This document shows, one piece after another, positions 1 to 7,519 of a stretch of 64,000 nt of DNA. The DNA comes from Streptomyces durocortorensis (GTDB lineage Bacteria > Actinomycetota > Actinomycetes > Streptomycetales > Streptomycetaceae), in contig NZ_CP134500.1 of the NCBI RefSeq assembly GCF_031760065.1, positions 4,092,001 through 4,156,000 of the forward strand. Direction: 5' to 3'. The notes beneath the pieces are model-generated. The model ran no database searches. It was given only the letters and a program-made list of their open reading frames with translations, and had not been told where the DNA came from. Position 1 is the stretch's first letter. Every line of letters begins with the position of its first letter. A program made the position numbers and the translations under genes.

Positions 1-376
1 GGGAGTGGCTGAAGGTGAGCGGGGGCTCGTCGCCGGGCATCCAGTCCGCCTCGACGTCGACCCAGCCGAAGCGACGCTCGAAGATCATGACGTCCGAGGA
101 CTCGGTGAAGTCCAACTCCGCGTACTGCCGCCGGTGCGAGCGGTTGCCGCGCGGGTCCTGGTCGATCTGCTCGACGATGTCGCACAGCGCCCACGCGAAG
201 TCGAGCACCGGCACCCATCCCCAGGCTGTGGACACCTCGCGGTCCGCCTTGGTGTCCGCGAGGTAGACGTCGCCGGAGAACAGATCGTGGCGCAGCGCGC
301 GGACGTCCGCGCGGCGGTAGTCGGTCTGCGGGGGGTCGGGGAAGCGACGGGAGAGGGAGTAGCCGATGTCGAGCAC
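1..376 (-). CDS. Hypothetical protein, 3' end beyond left edge
   Basis: The frame starts at a GTG (376-374) and runs off the left edge with no stop, so only the N-terminal 125 or so residues are visible. An in-frame TGA lies just upstream of the GTG, which fixes the start region, but no clear ribosome binding site is seen. The protein begins VLDIGYSLSRRFPDPPQTDY and contains the acidic/aromatic stretch FSGDVYLAD and later WGWVPVLDFAWALCDIVEQ. It looks like a soluble actinobacterial protein of unknown function. I recognise the general look of a Streptomyces hypothetical family but cannot name a role. Codon use is normal for the window, so it is probably intact outside the window. Confidence 0.75.
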   Translation of the reverse strand, partial: MLDIGYSLSRRFPDPPQTDYRRADVRALRHDLFSGDVYLADTKADREVSTAWGWVPVLDFAWALCDIVEQIDQDPRGNRSHRRQYAELDFTESSDVMIFERRFGWVDVEADWMPGDEPPLTFSHS

Positions 377-431
377 GGATCGATGGTGTCATGCCCGGTC
401 ACGGGGGCTGACACGATCGAGTGAGGGCGCA

Positions 432-516
432 GGTTCTTCTTCGCGGCGTTCAGCGTGGCCTGGGCGGCCTTGGCGGCGGCAGCCACGGTCAGGTGCGTGG
501 TCTGCCGGAGGTTGCG
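432..516 (-). pseudogene. HbpS/GlcG-like gene fragment (85 bp relic)
   Basis: Read on the minus strand, this segment encodes NLRQTTHLTVAAAAKAAQ and then ATLNAAKKN. It matches residues 50-78 or so of the HbpS-like gene at 3470-4027 almost base for base: I count two substitutions and one 3-base deletion over 85 bases (compare 3617-3703). The two copies are in opposite orientation. Sequence on either side does not continue the similarity, so this is a stranded internal piece with no signal peptide, no C-terminal domain and no start of its own. It is most easily explained as debris from a duplication or rearrangement. Confidence 0.8.
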
Positions 517-615
517 ACGCGGAGTGTCGTGGTGTCGTGACCGGCGCAGCCGGTGAACAGGGCGCGAAGCTCTCGCCGAGGCGCTCCGGGCCACGGACGC
601 CGATGCCGCAGCGGT

Positions 616-924
616 TTCGCCGAATTCACCGAGGCGGGTTTGGGAACCACCCCGGCCCGTGAGATCTGGAGGAACCTGATGGGCACTGGGCTGAGTCGCT
701 TCCGGGGCTTCGTCGCCGAATCCTTCCGCGACGAGGGTCGGGTAGAAAGGCGCCTGGAAAGCCGCGCCGAGGACATTCTGCGGATTCTCGCGGTGCGCGG
801 TGTGGAGGTGCCGGACGCGGCACGGCAGCGCATCACCACGTGTGCCGACCTTGCGGTGCTCGACGTGTGGTTCGAGCGGGCGGTCACCGCATCGAGTGTC
901 GACGCCTTGTTCGACGAGAGCTGA
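616..924 (+). pseudogene. C-terminal remnant of Rpn/PD-(D/E)XK nuclease-like protein
   Basis: The frame reads FAEFTEAGLGTTPAREIWRN, then a charged linker RDEGRVERRLESRAEDIL, then RGVEVPDAARQRITTCADLA and FERAVTASSVDALF. From knowledge of the families, this architecture is the C-terminal tail of the Streptomyces proteins annotated as Rpn-family recombination-promoting nuclease / putative transposase (YadD-like). The N-terminal nuclease core is absent upstream. A short protein could start at ATG 679 and would have 81 residues, but there is no convincing ribosome binding site, and the tail alone has no known function. Treated as a 5'-truncated relic next to two other gene fragments. Confidence 0.55.
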
Positions 925-1066
925 TCCGAAAGCCGGTCCGAGGGCTGACCTTCCACGATCAGAACCAGGCCGTCGGGTGGCAGCACCTTGCGGCAGTTGC
1001 TCAGGACCGTGACCGCCTGGTCATCCCTCCAGTCGTGCAGGACGCTCTCTTCATGAGGTAGATATC
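925..1066 (-). pseudogene. O-methyltransferase fragment
   Basis: On the minus strand the reading frame gives VLHDWRDDQAVTVLSNCRKV and then LPPDGLVLIVE. This is the hallmark region of class-2 SAM-dependent O-methyltransferases (consensus LHDWDDERA..ILRNCR...P.G.LLIVE). Immediately upstream, another frame gives IYLMKR, the residues that normally precede this motif, so at least one frameshift separates the two parts. Only about 45 codons of a gene that should have about 340 remain, and the fragment butts against the Rpn-like relic. It is non-functional debris, probably from a former secondary-metabolism or accessory gene. Confidence 0.65.
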
Positions 1067-1070
1067 CGTT

Positions 1071-1120
1071 CCTGTCCTGGACGAAAGTTCTGCGCGCCTG
1101 TCCTGGGCGAACGTTCTGCG
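1071..1120. repeat. Two imperfect 24-bp direct repeats
   Basis: Copies at 1071-1094 and 1097-1120 begin CCTGTCCTGG and end GTTCTGCG, differing at two positions and separated by 2 bases. They lie just beyond the 3' end of the response regulator gene. Role unknown; they may be slippage products or a remnant of a mobile-element end. Confidence 0.6.
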
Positions 1121-1158
1121 GGTCCGTCCGGCGGATCAGGCATGCCGCGCGCCGGGCC

Positions 1159-1797
1159 CTACGGCAGCAGACGCTGTTCCTTCGCGACCGATACCGCGCC
1201 CGCGCGGGTGTCGACGCCGAGTTTGTCGTAGATCCGGCCCAGGTGGGTCTTGACCGTGGCCTCGCTGATGAACAGGGCGCGGGCGATGTCGCGGTTGCCG
1301 AGGCCCTGGGAGAGCTGGGCGAGGATGTCGCGTTCCCGGTCGGTGAGGCTGGGGCGGGGGCTGCGCATCCGGGCCATGACGCGGCTGGCGACGGGGGCCG
1401 AGAGCGTGGTGCGGCCCTGGGCCGCGGACCGGATGGCGGCGAACAGTTCCTCGGGGCGTTCGGCCTTCAGCAGGTAGCCGGTGGCGCCGGCCTCGATGGC
1501 GCGGGTGATGTCGGCGTCGGTGTCGTACGTGGTCAGAACCAGGACGTGGACGGTGCCGTCGGCGGCGATGCGGCGGGTCGCCTCGACGCCGTCGATGCCT
1601 TCGCCGAGCTGGAGGTCCATGAGGACGACGTCCGGGGTGAGCCGGGCGGCGAGCACCACGGCCTCCTCGCCGCTGCCCGCCTCGCCGACGACCTCGATGT
1701 CCGGTTCGCTGCCGAGGAGGGCGAGCAGTCCGGCGCGCACGACCACGTGGTCGTCGCAGAGCAGGATGCGTACGGGAGTTGTCGGGCGGCTGGTCAT
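1159..1797 (-). CDS. senR: LuxR-family response regulator, SenR-like
   Basis: This is a 212-residue NarL/FixJ-type response regulator. The receiver domain (about 9-125) has the acidic pair D15-D16, phosphoacceptor D61 in VVLMDLQ, the conserved T89/T90 and a Lys in GYLLKAE. The C-terminal LuxR helix-turn-helix (about 148-208) contains LTDRERDILAQLSQGLGNRD and ATVKTHLGRIYDKLGV. Its ATG overlaps the stop of the kinase gene by 4 bases, so the two are co-translated. With an HbpS-type gene divergently transcribed beyond the kinase, the arrangement is that of the HbpS-SenS-SenR redox/heme sensing system described in Streptomyces reticuli, where SenR controls oxidative-stress genes such as catalase-peroxidase. 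Targets here are not visible. The function of a phosphorylation-controlled DNA-binding regulator is secure; the SenR name rests on context. Confidence 0.9.
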   Translation of the reverse strand: MTSRPTTPVRILLCDDHVVVRAGLLALLGSEPDIEVVGEAGSGEEAVVLAARLTPDVVLMDLQLGEGIDGVEATRRIAADGTVHVLVLTTYDTDADITRAIEAGATGYLLKAERPEELFAAIRSAAQGRTTLSAPVASRVMARMRSPRPSLTDRERDILAQLSQGLGNRDIARALFISEATVKTHLGRIYDKLGVDTRAGAVSVAKEQRLLP

Positions 1798-3236
1798 GCG
1801 GGTTCCTCCGGGGCGCTGGTGGCCGGGGCCGTGGTGAGGGGGACCTCGGCCGAGAGCACCGTGCCCTCGCCCGGCGCCGACTCGATCGTGAGCGTTCCGC
1901 CGAGCTGGTGCACTCGGGCCCGCATCGCCGGGAGGCCGTGGCCGCGGACGGTGGGGGTGCCGTGTGCGCCTGCGGGCTCCACGGTGAAGCCGCGGCCGTT
2001 GTCTGCGATGTCCAGGACCACCCGGTCGTCCAGGTGGGTCAGGGTCAGGCCGGCGGCGGTCGCCCCGGAGTGCTCCCCCACATTGGCCAGGGCCCCTTGG
2101 GCGATGCGCAGCAGGGCGGACTGCACCCGGTCCGGCAGGGGGGTGTGCGGAGTGCCCTCCACGTGGCACCGGACGGTCAGGGCGCCCTGGGCCTGCGCCG
2201 TCTCGCGGGCCGCCAGCGCGTGCAGCGCCGCCTCCAGGCCGCCGCCCTCCGCGAGGTCGGCCGGGGCCAGGTCGTGGACGAAGCGGCGGGCCTCGGCGAG
2301 GTTGCGTTCGGCGATACCCGTGGCGGTACGGACATGGCGGCGGGCGGCGTCCGGGTCGGCGGTCCAGGTGCGGTCGGCGGCCTGGAGCAGCATCTGCTGG
2401 CTGGACAGGCCCTGCGCGAGGGTGTCGTGGATCTCCATGGAGAGCCGCTGTCGTTCGGCGAGGGTGCCCTCGCGGCGCTCGGTGGCGGCGAGTTCGCGCC
2501 GGGTGCGCAGCAGGTCGTCGATCAGCTCGCGCTGGCGTGCGGCCAGTTCCCGTTGGCGTACCGCCTGGCGCTGCATATGGACGAAGACGGCGGTCGCTAC
2601 GGCGGCCACGGCGGGTGGGGCGAGTACCAGGTTCGGGTCGAACCCGGTCGCCAGGCGCAGTTGCGCGGCGACGACGAACGCCGTGAGCAGGGCGACGAGC
2701 GCGAGTGCCGCACGCGGCGGCAGGATGCGCAGCCCCGTGTAGAAGAGCGGCACCGCGCACCACGCGAAGCTCGGCGCGAGCACGACCAGCACCATCCAGA
2801 CGACGACGAGGACCCCGAGCCAGGTGAGCCGGCGCGGGGTGGGGCGCGAGCCGAGGACCGGGCCGAGGAGGTAGAGCGCCGCGAGGGTGATGGAGAGAGC
2901 GATGATCCACGGGGTGCGGGCCTCGCCGGGGTGCCGCATCAGGAAGCGGGTCAGCGAGGCGCCGAGCAGCAGGAAGAACGCGGCGTGCATGAGGAGCGCG
3001 AGCCAGCGGGCGTCGGGGTCCGGGCCGGTGGGGACATTCTCCTCCGCGCTGTGCGGATGGGGGTCGGCCTTCTCCGGGGCGTGCGGACGGTGGGCACTCT
3101 TCTCCGCGTTGTGCGGACGGGGGTCACCCCCTTCCAGGTCGTGCGGACGGGGGGCACTCTGCTCCCCCTCGTGCGCACCGGAGCCACCCCTCTCCGCGTC
3201 GCGCGGACCGCCTGGGTGGTGCACCTCGTACCTCAC
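1794..3236 (-). CDS. senS: Sensor histidine kinase, SenS-like, with His-rich N-terminal repeats
   Basis: The 480-residue kinase has about five to six hydrophobic segments between residues 77 and 220, and a HisKA_3 dimerisation box with phosphoacceptor H270 in RLSMEIHDTLAQGL. It ends in a HATPase domain with DIADNGRGF and GHGLPAMRARV. It is translationally coupled to the response regulator. In the S. reticuli SenS model, the extracytoplasmic HbpS protein modulates kinase activity; hbpS here lies divergently 234 bases away. Oddity: residues about 20-70 consist of 10-residue tandem repeats (RPHDLEGGDP, RPHNAEKSAH, RPHAPEKADP, HPHSAEENVP) rich in His and acidic residues before the first membrane segment. 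I used GTG 3236; GTG 3224 (VHHPGG) has a better spaced GAGG ribosome binding site, so the start is uncertain by 4 codons. Confidence 0.88.
   Translation of the reverse strand: MRYEVHHPGGPRDAERGGSGAHEGEQSAPRPHDLEGGDPRPHNAEKSAHRPHAPEKADPHPHSAEENVPTGPDPDARWLALLMHAAFFLLLGASLTRFLMRHPGEARTPWIIALSITLAALYLLGPVLGSRPTPRRLTWLGVLVVVWMVLVVLAPSFAWCAVPLFYTGLRILPPRAALALVALLTAFVVAAQLRLATGFDPNLVLAPPAVAAVATAVFVHMQRQAVRQRELAARQRELIDDLLRTRRELAATERREGTLAERQRLSMEIHDTLAQGLSSQQMLLQAADRTWTADPDAARRHVRTATGIAERNLAEARRFVHDLAPADLAEGGGLEAALHALAARETAQAQGALTVRCHVEGTPHTPLPDRVQSALLRIAQGALANVGEHSGATAAGLTLTHLDDRVVLDIADNGRGFTVEPAGAHGTPTVRGHGLPAMRARVHQLGGTLTIESAPGEGTVLSAEVPLTTAPATSAPEEPA
3031..3210 (-). repeat. 30-bp tandem repeat encoding 10-residue units
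   Basis: The motif GTGCGGAC or a close variant recurs at 3051, 3081, 3111, 3141, 3171 and 3201, an exact 30-base period over about six diverged units. The period is a multiple of three and lies in frame with the kinase gene, giving decapeptide repeats with the pattern (R/H)PH-x-x-E. Copy number could vary between strains without breaking the frame. Confidence 0.8.
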
Positions 3237-3303
3237 GTTTCCTGTCGCCGCCCCTGTTGACCTGCGCAGATCCCCCCATGGTGGCCCGGCCCGACCACCC
3301 CCG

Positions 3304-3323
3304 CATCAACCGATCGGCTGATG
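3304..3323. promoter_or_regulatory. 20-bp dyad between senS and hbpS
   Basis: CATCA-A-CCGATCGG-C-TGATG is symmetric at 18 of 20 positions around a perfect CCGATCGG core. It lies in the 233-base region between the divergent senS and hbpS genes, 68 bases from the kinase GTG and 147 bases from the hbpS ATG. A second short dyad, GTACG-N5-CGTAC, is at 3359-3373. Both are reasonable candidates for an operator of SenR or another stress regulator; nothing in the sequence identifies the protein. Confidence 0.45.
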
Positions 3324-3469
3324 GGGACGTCAGCCGTCCCGCGCGCCGCTTCCAGCCGGTACGTCGACCGTACGGGGCCGGATCCGCCGGGAGGATCGAC
3401 ACCAGAGCGAAACGCCCGGCCCGCTCGTACGAACCACCGGGCCGCCCCGGAAACCATCAAGGAGCCACC

Positions 3470-4027
3470 ATGAAGAAGCTGTCGCTGCGTACCCGTGTCG
3501 TCACCGGTGCCGTTGTCGTCGCCGCCCTCGGGGCCGGGACGTTCGGCGCGATGTCCGCGAGCGCCTCCTCCCCGACGGCCGCCCCCGCCACCGCGGTCAA
3601 GGCCGACACGAAGAACCGCAACCTCCAGCAGACCACGCACCTGACCGTGGCTGCCGCCACCAAGGCCGCCCAGGCCACGCTGAACGCCGCGAAGAAGGAG
3701 AACCAGCGCGTCTCCGTCGCTGTGGTCGACCGCAACGGCAACACCATCGTCACCCTGCGCGGCGACGGCGCGGGCCCGCAGTCCCCCGAGTCCGCCGCGA
3801 AGAAGGCGTACACCGCCGTCTCCTGGAACGCCCCCACCTCCGAGCTGGTCAAGCGCCTGGAGCAGGCCCCGAACCTGAAGGACATCCCTGGCACCCTGTT
3901 CCTCGGCGGCGGCGCCCCGGTCCAGGTCAAGGGCGCCCCGGTGGCGGGCATCGGCGTGGCCGGCGCGCCCAGCGGCGACCTCGACGAGAAGTTCGCCCGG
4001 GCGGGCGTCGCCGCCCTCGCCCGGTAG
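3470..4027 (+). CDS. hbpS: HbpS-like secreted heme-binding GlcG/DUF336 protein
   Basis: This 185-residue protein has a signal sequence (residues 1 to about 33: MKKLSLRTRVV, hydrophobic AVVVAALGAG, then SASAS) followed by a single GlcG/HbpS (DUF336) domain. Family features are LTVAAATKAAQATLNAAKK, VSVAVVDRNGN, LRGDGAGPQSPESAAKKAYT and GIGVAGAPSGDLDE near the C-terminus. HbpS proteins form octamers, bind and degrade heme, and signal redox state to the SenS kinase; the divergent kinase/regulator pair here fits that role. ATG 3470 follows AAGGAG at a good distance. It heads a probable operon with the ankyrin gene (37-base gap) and the lipoprotein gene. An 85-base piece of this gene is duplicated in inverse orientation at 432-516. 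Confidence 0.92.
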   Translation: MKKLSLRTRVVTGAVVVAALGAGTFGAMSASASSPTAAPATAVKADTKNRNLQQTTHLTVAAATKAAQATLNAAKKENQRVSVAVVDRNGNTIVTLRGDGAGPQSPESAAKKAYTAVSWNAPTSELVKRLEQAPNLKDIPGTLFLGGGAPVQVKGAPVAGIGVAGAPSGDLDEKFARAGVAALAR

Positions 4028-4064
4028 TCGCGTCCGCACAGGCACAGCCGAGAACGGAGTACCC

Positions 4065-4661
4065 ATGAACGCCCTCGATCACGACCTGCTCACCGCCGCA
4101 CGCACCGGCGACGCCGACCGTGCGCGCACCGCGATCGAGGGCGGTGCCCGGGTCGACGTCCGCGACGACGAGCTGCGTACCCCCCTGCTCCTTGCCGTCC
4201 ACGGTGACCATGTCGAGGTGGCCCGGCTGCTCGTGGCGGCCGGGGCCGACCCGAACGCCCAGGACCGCCGCGAGGACAGCCCCTGGCTGGTCACCGGGGT
4301 CACCGGCAGCGTTGCGATGCTGCACGTGCTGCTGCCCGCCGGACCGGACCTGACCCTGCGCAACCGGTTCGGCGGCGTCTCCCTCATCCCTGCCAGCGAA
4401 CGCGGCCATGTCGCGTACGTACGGGAGGTGCTGCGCGTCACCGACATCGACGTCGACCACGTGAACCGGCTCGGCTGGACCGCCCTGCTGGAGGCGGTGA
4501 TCCTCGGCGAGGGCGGCCGGGCGCACCAGGAGGTCGTGGAACTGCTGCTCGCGGCCGGGGCGACACGGGATCTGCCCGACGGGGACGGGGTCACCCCGCT
4601 CGCCCACGCCGAGCGGCGCGGGTTCGCGGAGCTGGCCGCGCTGCTGCGAGACGCCGCATGA
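4065..4661 (+). CDS. Ankyrin-repeat protein
   Basis: The 198-residue protein is built of ankyrin repeats with recognisable ends: DHDLLTAARTGDADRARTAI, RTPLLLAVHGDHVEVARLLV-AAGADPNAQD, GVSLIPASERGHVAYVREVL and GWTALLEAVILGE..VVELLL-AAGA. No signal peptide or membrane segment is present, so it is cytoplasmic. Ankyrin proteins act as binding scaffolds; in some bacteria they sit next to catalases and support peroxide defence, which suits the HbpS/SenS neighbourhood, but that is inference. It lies 37 bases after hbpS, and its stop overlaps the ATG of the next gene (ATGA), indicating one transcript. ATG 4065 is the first start after hbpS and is preceded by a GGAG-type site. Confidence 0.9.
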   Translation: MNALDHDLLTAARTGDADRARTAIEGGARVDVRDDELRTPLLLAVHGDHVEVARLLVAAGADPNAQDRREDSPWLVTGVTGSVAMLHVLLPAGPDLTLRNRFGGVSLIPASERGHVAYVREVLRVTDIDVDHVNRLGWTALLEAVILGEGGRAHQEVVELLLAAGATRDLPDGDGVTPLAHAERRGFAELAALLRDAA

Positions 4662-5881
4662 CCGCGAAGCGCGGTCCCCGCGCCCGCCGAACAGCCGGGG
4701 CACCCGCCGCCCGCGCCCGCCGCATCACGTTCGCCCTCGTCGCCGCCGCCCTGCTAGCCGGGTGCGCGACCGGCACCACGGAGGCCGCCCCGGACACCTC
4801 CGGCACCCCGGCCGGGTCCGCCGCGCCGAGCACCGTGCGCACCCCCGACCCCTCCCGTACCCCCACCGGCCGCACGGCCGACGGGACTCTCCTCGTCGCC
4901 GACTTCGGCAGCGACACCGTGACCTTCGTCGACCCCGGGCGCGACGGGTCCGGGGAGGGCGGGGTCCCCATCGCCTCGGTCGAGGTAGGCACCGCCCCCT
5001 ATGGCCTCGTCGTCGGCGAGGACGGGCGGGCCTGGGTCGCCACCGCCGAGGGCGTCGCGGTCGTGGACACGCAACGGCGGACACGCCTCGCGCTCATCCC
5101 GTACGAGACGGAGACCGGACCCGTCACCGCCGGCGAGTACCGGGGCGGCGGCATGGGCATCGCCCTGGCCCCCGGCGGCGAGCACGTCTACGTCGGCGTC
5201 AACGTGCCCGACGGCAACGGCACCGTGGAGGTCATCGACACCGAGGCCGGCGAGGTCACCGGCACCGCGCCGGTCGGACGTCGCCCCTTCGACGTGGACG
5301 TCTCGCCGGACGGCCGTGAGGTGTACGCCACCGATCACGACTCCTTCGACGTCACGGCGGTGGACGCGGACACACTCAGGACCCGGCGCATGGAAGTCGC
5401 CCCGTACGGCACCGAGGGCGGGCTCGGCTCCTGGCTCAAGCCGCACTACGCCGTCGTACGCCCGGCGGACGGCAAGCTGTTGCTGCCCTTCGAGGGGGAG
5501 CGGCTCGCGGTCCTCGACCCGCGCACCGGCGAGGTGACGATCGAGCGGATGACCGCCAACACCCACCAGCACGGCGCGGCCCTCACCCCCGACGGGACTC
5601 TCCTCGTCGTCGGCACCGGCCCGATCGGCTCGGACGACGAGGGCCCCTCGCTCACCGTCCGCACTCCCGACGGCAAGGAGCGGGTCGTCCCGCTGAAGGG
5701 ACCGCACGAGGACGTGGCGGTGTCGAAGGACGGCCGGACGGCGTACGTCACCGGCGGCTTCACCCGCGACGGTTACTGGAACGGGATCACGGTCGTCGAC
5801 CTGGACGGCCTGGAGGACCCGGAGAGCGAACCGGTCCGCCTGACGGCGGGCAACCGGCCCCTCGGTATCGCCGTCCTCTGA
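4658..5881 (+). CDS. Lipoprotein with YncE-like beta-propeller
   Basis: The 407-residue protein has a twin-basic N-terminus, a hydrophobic segment and lipobox LLAGC (Cys about residue 32), so it should be a lipid-anchored exported protein. After a Thr/Pro/Ser spacer come repeated four-stranded blade motifs such as LLVADFGSDTVTFVDP, VEVGTAPYGLVVGEDGRAWV, HVYVGVNVPDGNGTVEVIDT, RRPFDVDVSPDGREVYATDH and GPHEDVAVSKDGRTAYVTGG. These are typical of YncE/NHL-type seven-bladed propellers. Such proteins bind ligands or partner proteins at the cell surface; no catalytic residues are evident. Coupling by a 4-base overlap to the ankyrin gene places it in the hbpS operon. Confidence 0.88.
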   Translation: MTAKRGPRARRTAGAPAARARRITFALVAAALLAGCATGTTEAAPDTSGTPAGSAAPSTVRTPDPSRTPTGRTADGTLLVADFGSDTVTFVDPGRDGSGEGGVPIASVEVGTAPYGLVVGEDGRAWVATAEGVAVVDTQRRTRLALIPYETETGPVTAGEYRGGGMGIALAPGGEHVYVGVNVPDGNGTVEVIDTEAGEVTGTAPVGRRPFDVDVSPDGREVYATDHDSFDVTAVDADTLRTRRMEVAPYGTEGGLGSWLKPHYAVVRPADGKLLLPFEGERLAVLDPRTGEVTIERMTANTHQHGAALTPDGTLLVVGTGPIGSDDEGPSLTVRTPDGKERVVPLKGPHEDVAVSKDGRTAYVTGGFTRDGYWNGITVVDLDGLEDPESEPVRLTAGNRPLGIAVL

Positions 5882-5925
5882 GCAGAACCCGCTTCCCTCA
5901 GCAGAGGAAGCCGTCTCCCTGAGCC

Positions 5926-5961
5926 GAAGCCGCCCGCCCGTTCCCCGAGGCGGGCGGCTTC
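5926..5961 (+). terminator. Hairpin terminator after the hbpS operon
   Basis: Arms GAAGCCGCCCGCC (5926-5938) and its exact complement (5949-5961) enclose a 10-base loop, 45 bases after the lipoprotein stop. It has no U-tract, which is normal for Streptomyces. Confidence 0.75.
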
Positions 5962-6018
5962 TCCCTGATCCGAACTGACCGCCAGGACCTGGCGGCAGGC
6001 CCGCCTAGGATCGACCGG

Positions 6019-7416
6019 GTGAATCTCCGCCCCCCGGCCCGTACCGCGTCCTTCCTCCTCGCCCTCGCCCTCCTCAGCGCGGGCTGTTCCGGCGGGGTCG
6101 AGGGCACGCCGGGCGCGGCCGGGCTGCGCGACCCGTACTTCCCCGGGCTCGGCAACGGCGGCTACGACGTCACGCACTACGGCCTGAAGCTCGACGTCGA
6201 CCCGGCCGCCGACCGGCTGCGCGGCACGGCGACGATCACCGCCCGCGCCACCCAGGACCTGAGCGCGTTCCACCTCGACCTGGCCGGGCTGGACGTCGAG
6301 AGCGCGACCGTCGCGGGTCGGCCGGCTGCCGTGAACCGGGCGGGCAAGGAGATGACGCTGCGTCCGGCGGGGGCGGTGGAACACCGGTTGCGCAAGGGGC
6401 GCACGTTCGCCACTGTTGTGCGCTACTCCGGATCTCCGGAGACCCTCACCGACGCGGACGGTGAGAAGGAGGGCTGGCTGCGGACGGCGGACGGTGCGGT
6501 GGCCCTCGGCGAGCCGACCGGCTCCATGGCCTGGTTTCCCGGCAACCACCACCCGAGCGACAAGGCCGCGTACGACATCGAGATCACCGTGCCCGAGGCG
6601 CTGACTGCCGTCTCCAACGGGGAGTTGGTGTCCCGGCGTACGGAAGACGGCCGTACCGCCTTCCGCTGGCGGACCGCCGAGCCCATGGCGAGCTATCTGG
6701 CGACGGTGGCCGTGGGCCGGTTCGCCACGGAGGAGTCGGTGACGCCGGAGGGCATCCGGCTGTTCACCGCCGTGGATCCGGAGTCGGCGGCGGCGAGCGA
6801 GGACGTGCTGGGGCGGATTCCGGCGGTGCTGAAGTGGTCGGCCGGGAAGTTCGGCCCGTACCCCTTCGCCTCCGCCGGGGCGATCGTCGAACGGACGGGT
6901 GACTCGACGTACGCCCTGGAGACCCAGAACCGGCCCGTCTTCCCCGGCCCGCCCGACACCGCTCTCCTCGTCCACGAGCTGGCCCACCAGTGGTTCGGGA
7001 ACTCCGTCACCCCCGCGACCTGGCGGGACATGTGGCTCAACGAGGGCTTCGCCACGTACGCGGAGTGGCTCTGGGCCGCCGACCACGAGGACGTGCCCGT
7101 CGAGGAGAGCTTCGAGGAGGCGTACCAGAACGACGCCAACTGGGCTTTCCCGCCCGCCGATCCGCCGAACGCCGTGGATCTGTCCGATCCGCCGGTGTAC
7201 GGGCGCGGGGCCATGGTCGTGCACCGCGTCCGGCTCGCCATGGACGACGACCCGGCGTTCTTCGCCCTCGTCAGGGGGTGGACCAAGGCCCACCGGCACG
7301 GGAACGCCTCCACCGACGACTTCACCGCGTACGTGGAGGAGGAGACGGGGCAGGATCTGACCGGGCTGTGGGACGCCTGGCTGTACGGCGAAAGCCGACC
7401 GCCCGGGGAGGGCTGA
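6019..7416 (+). CDS. M1-family metallopeptidase lipoprotein
   Basis: The 465-residue zinc aminopeptidase-like protein carries the gluzincin signature HELAHQWFGN (zinc ligands both His, catalytic Glu) with the third ligand Glu in WLNEGFATYAEW downstream. The substrate-binding exopeptidase motif appears as ALETQNRPVF instead of the classical GAMEN, so peptide specificity is uncertain. The N-terminus is a lipoprotein signal with lipobox LLSAGC, placing the enzyme outside the membrane. GTG 6019 is the only start that precedes the signal peptide. It stands alone between two hairpins. M1 enzymes trim N-terminal residues from peptides; a role in peptide scavenging or turnover of exported peptides is likely. 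Confidence 0.92.
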   Translation: MNLRPPARTASFLLALALLSAGCSGGVEGTPGAAGLRDPYFPGLGNGGYDVTHYGLKLDVDPAADRLRGTATITARATQDLSAFHLDLAGLDVESATVAGRPAAVNRAGKEMTLRPAGAVEHRLRKGRTFATVVRYSGSPETLTDADGEKEGWLRTADGAVALGEPTGSMAWFPGNHHPSDKAAYDIEITVPEALTAVSNGELVSRRTEDGRTAFRWRTAEPMASYLATVAVGRFATEESVTPEGIRLFTAVDPESAAASEDVLGRIPAVLKWSAGKFGPYPFASAGAIVERTGDSTYALETQNRPVFPGPPDTALLVHELAHQWFGNSVTPATWRDMWLNEGFATYAEWLWAADHEDVPVEESFEEAYQNDANWAFPPADPPNAVDLSDPPVYGRGAMVVHRVRLAMDDDPAFFALVRGWTKAHRHGNASTDDFTAYVEEETGQDLTGLWDAWLYGESRPPGEG

Positions 7417-7451
7417 CCTGCGCATGCGAGCAGACGTCCCGTCGCGCGCCG

Positions 7452-7484
7452 GAGCCCCCGGCCGCGCGGTGCGGCCGGGGGCTC
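7452..7484. terminator. Bidirectional hairpin between M1 peptidase and terD
   Basis: Perfect 14-bp arms beginning GAGCCCCCGGCCGC (7452-7465) and 7471-7484 enclose a 5-base loop. It sits between convergent genes and can serve both. Confidence 0.8.
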
Positions 7485-7519
7485 GGGTGAAGCCGGTGAA
7501 GCTGTTGTGCCCGCTCGGG

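Noticed and set aside
679..924. Intact 81-residue gene at the left end
   Set aside because: Similarity to the Rpn-like C-terminal tail begins upstream of this ATG in the same frame, so it is a truncated piece rather than a complete small gene.
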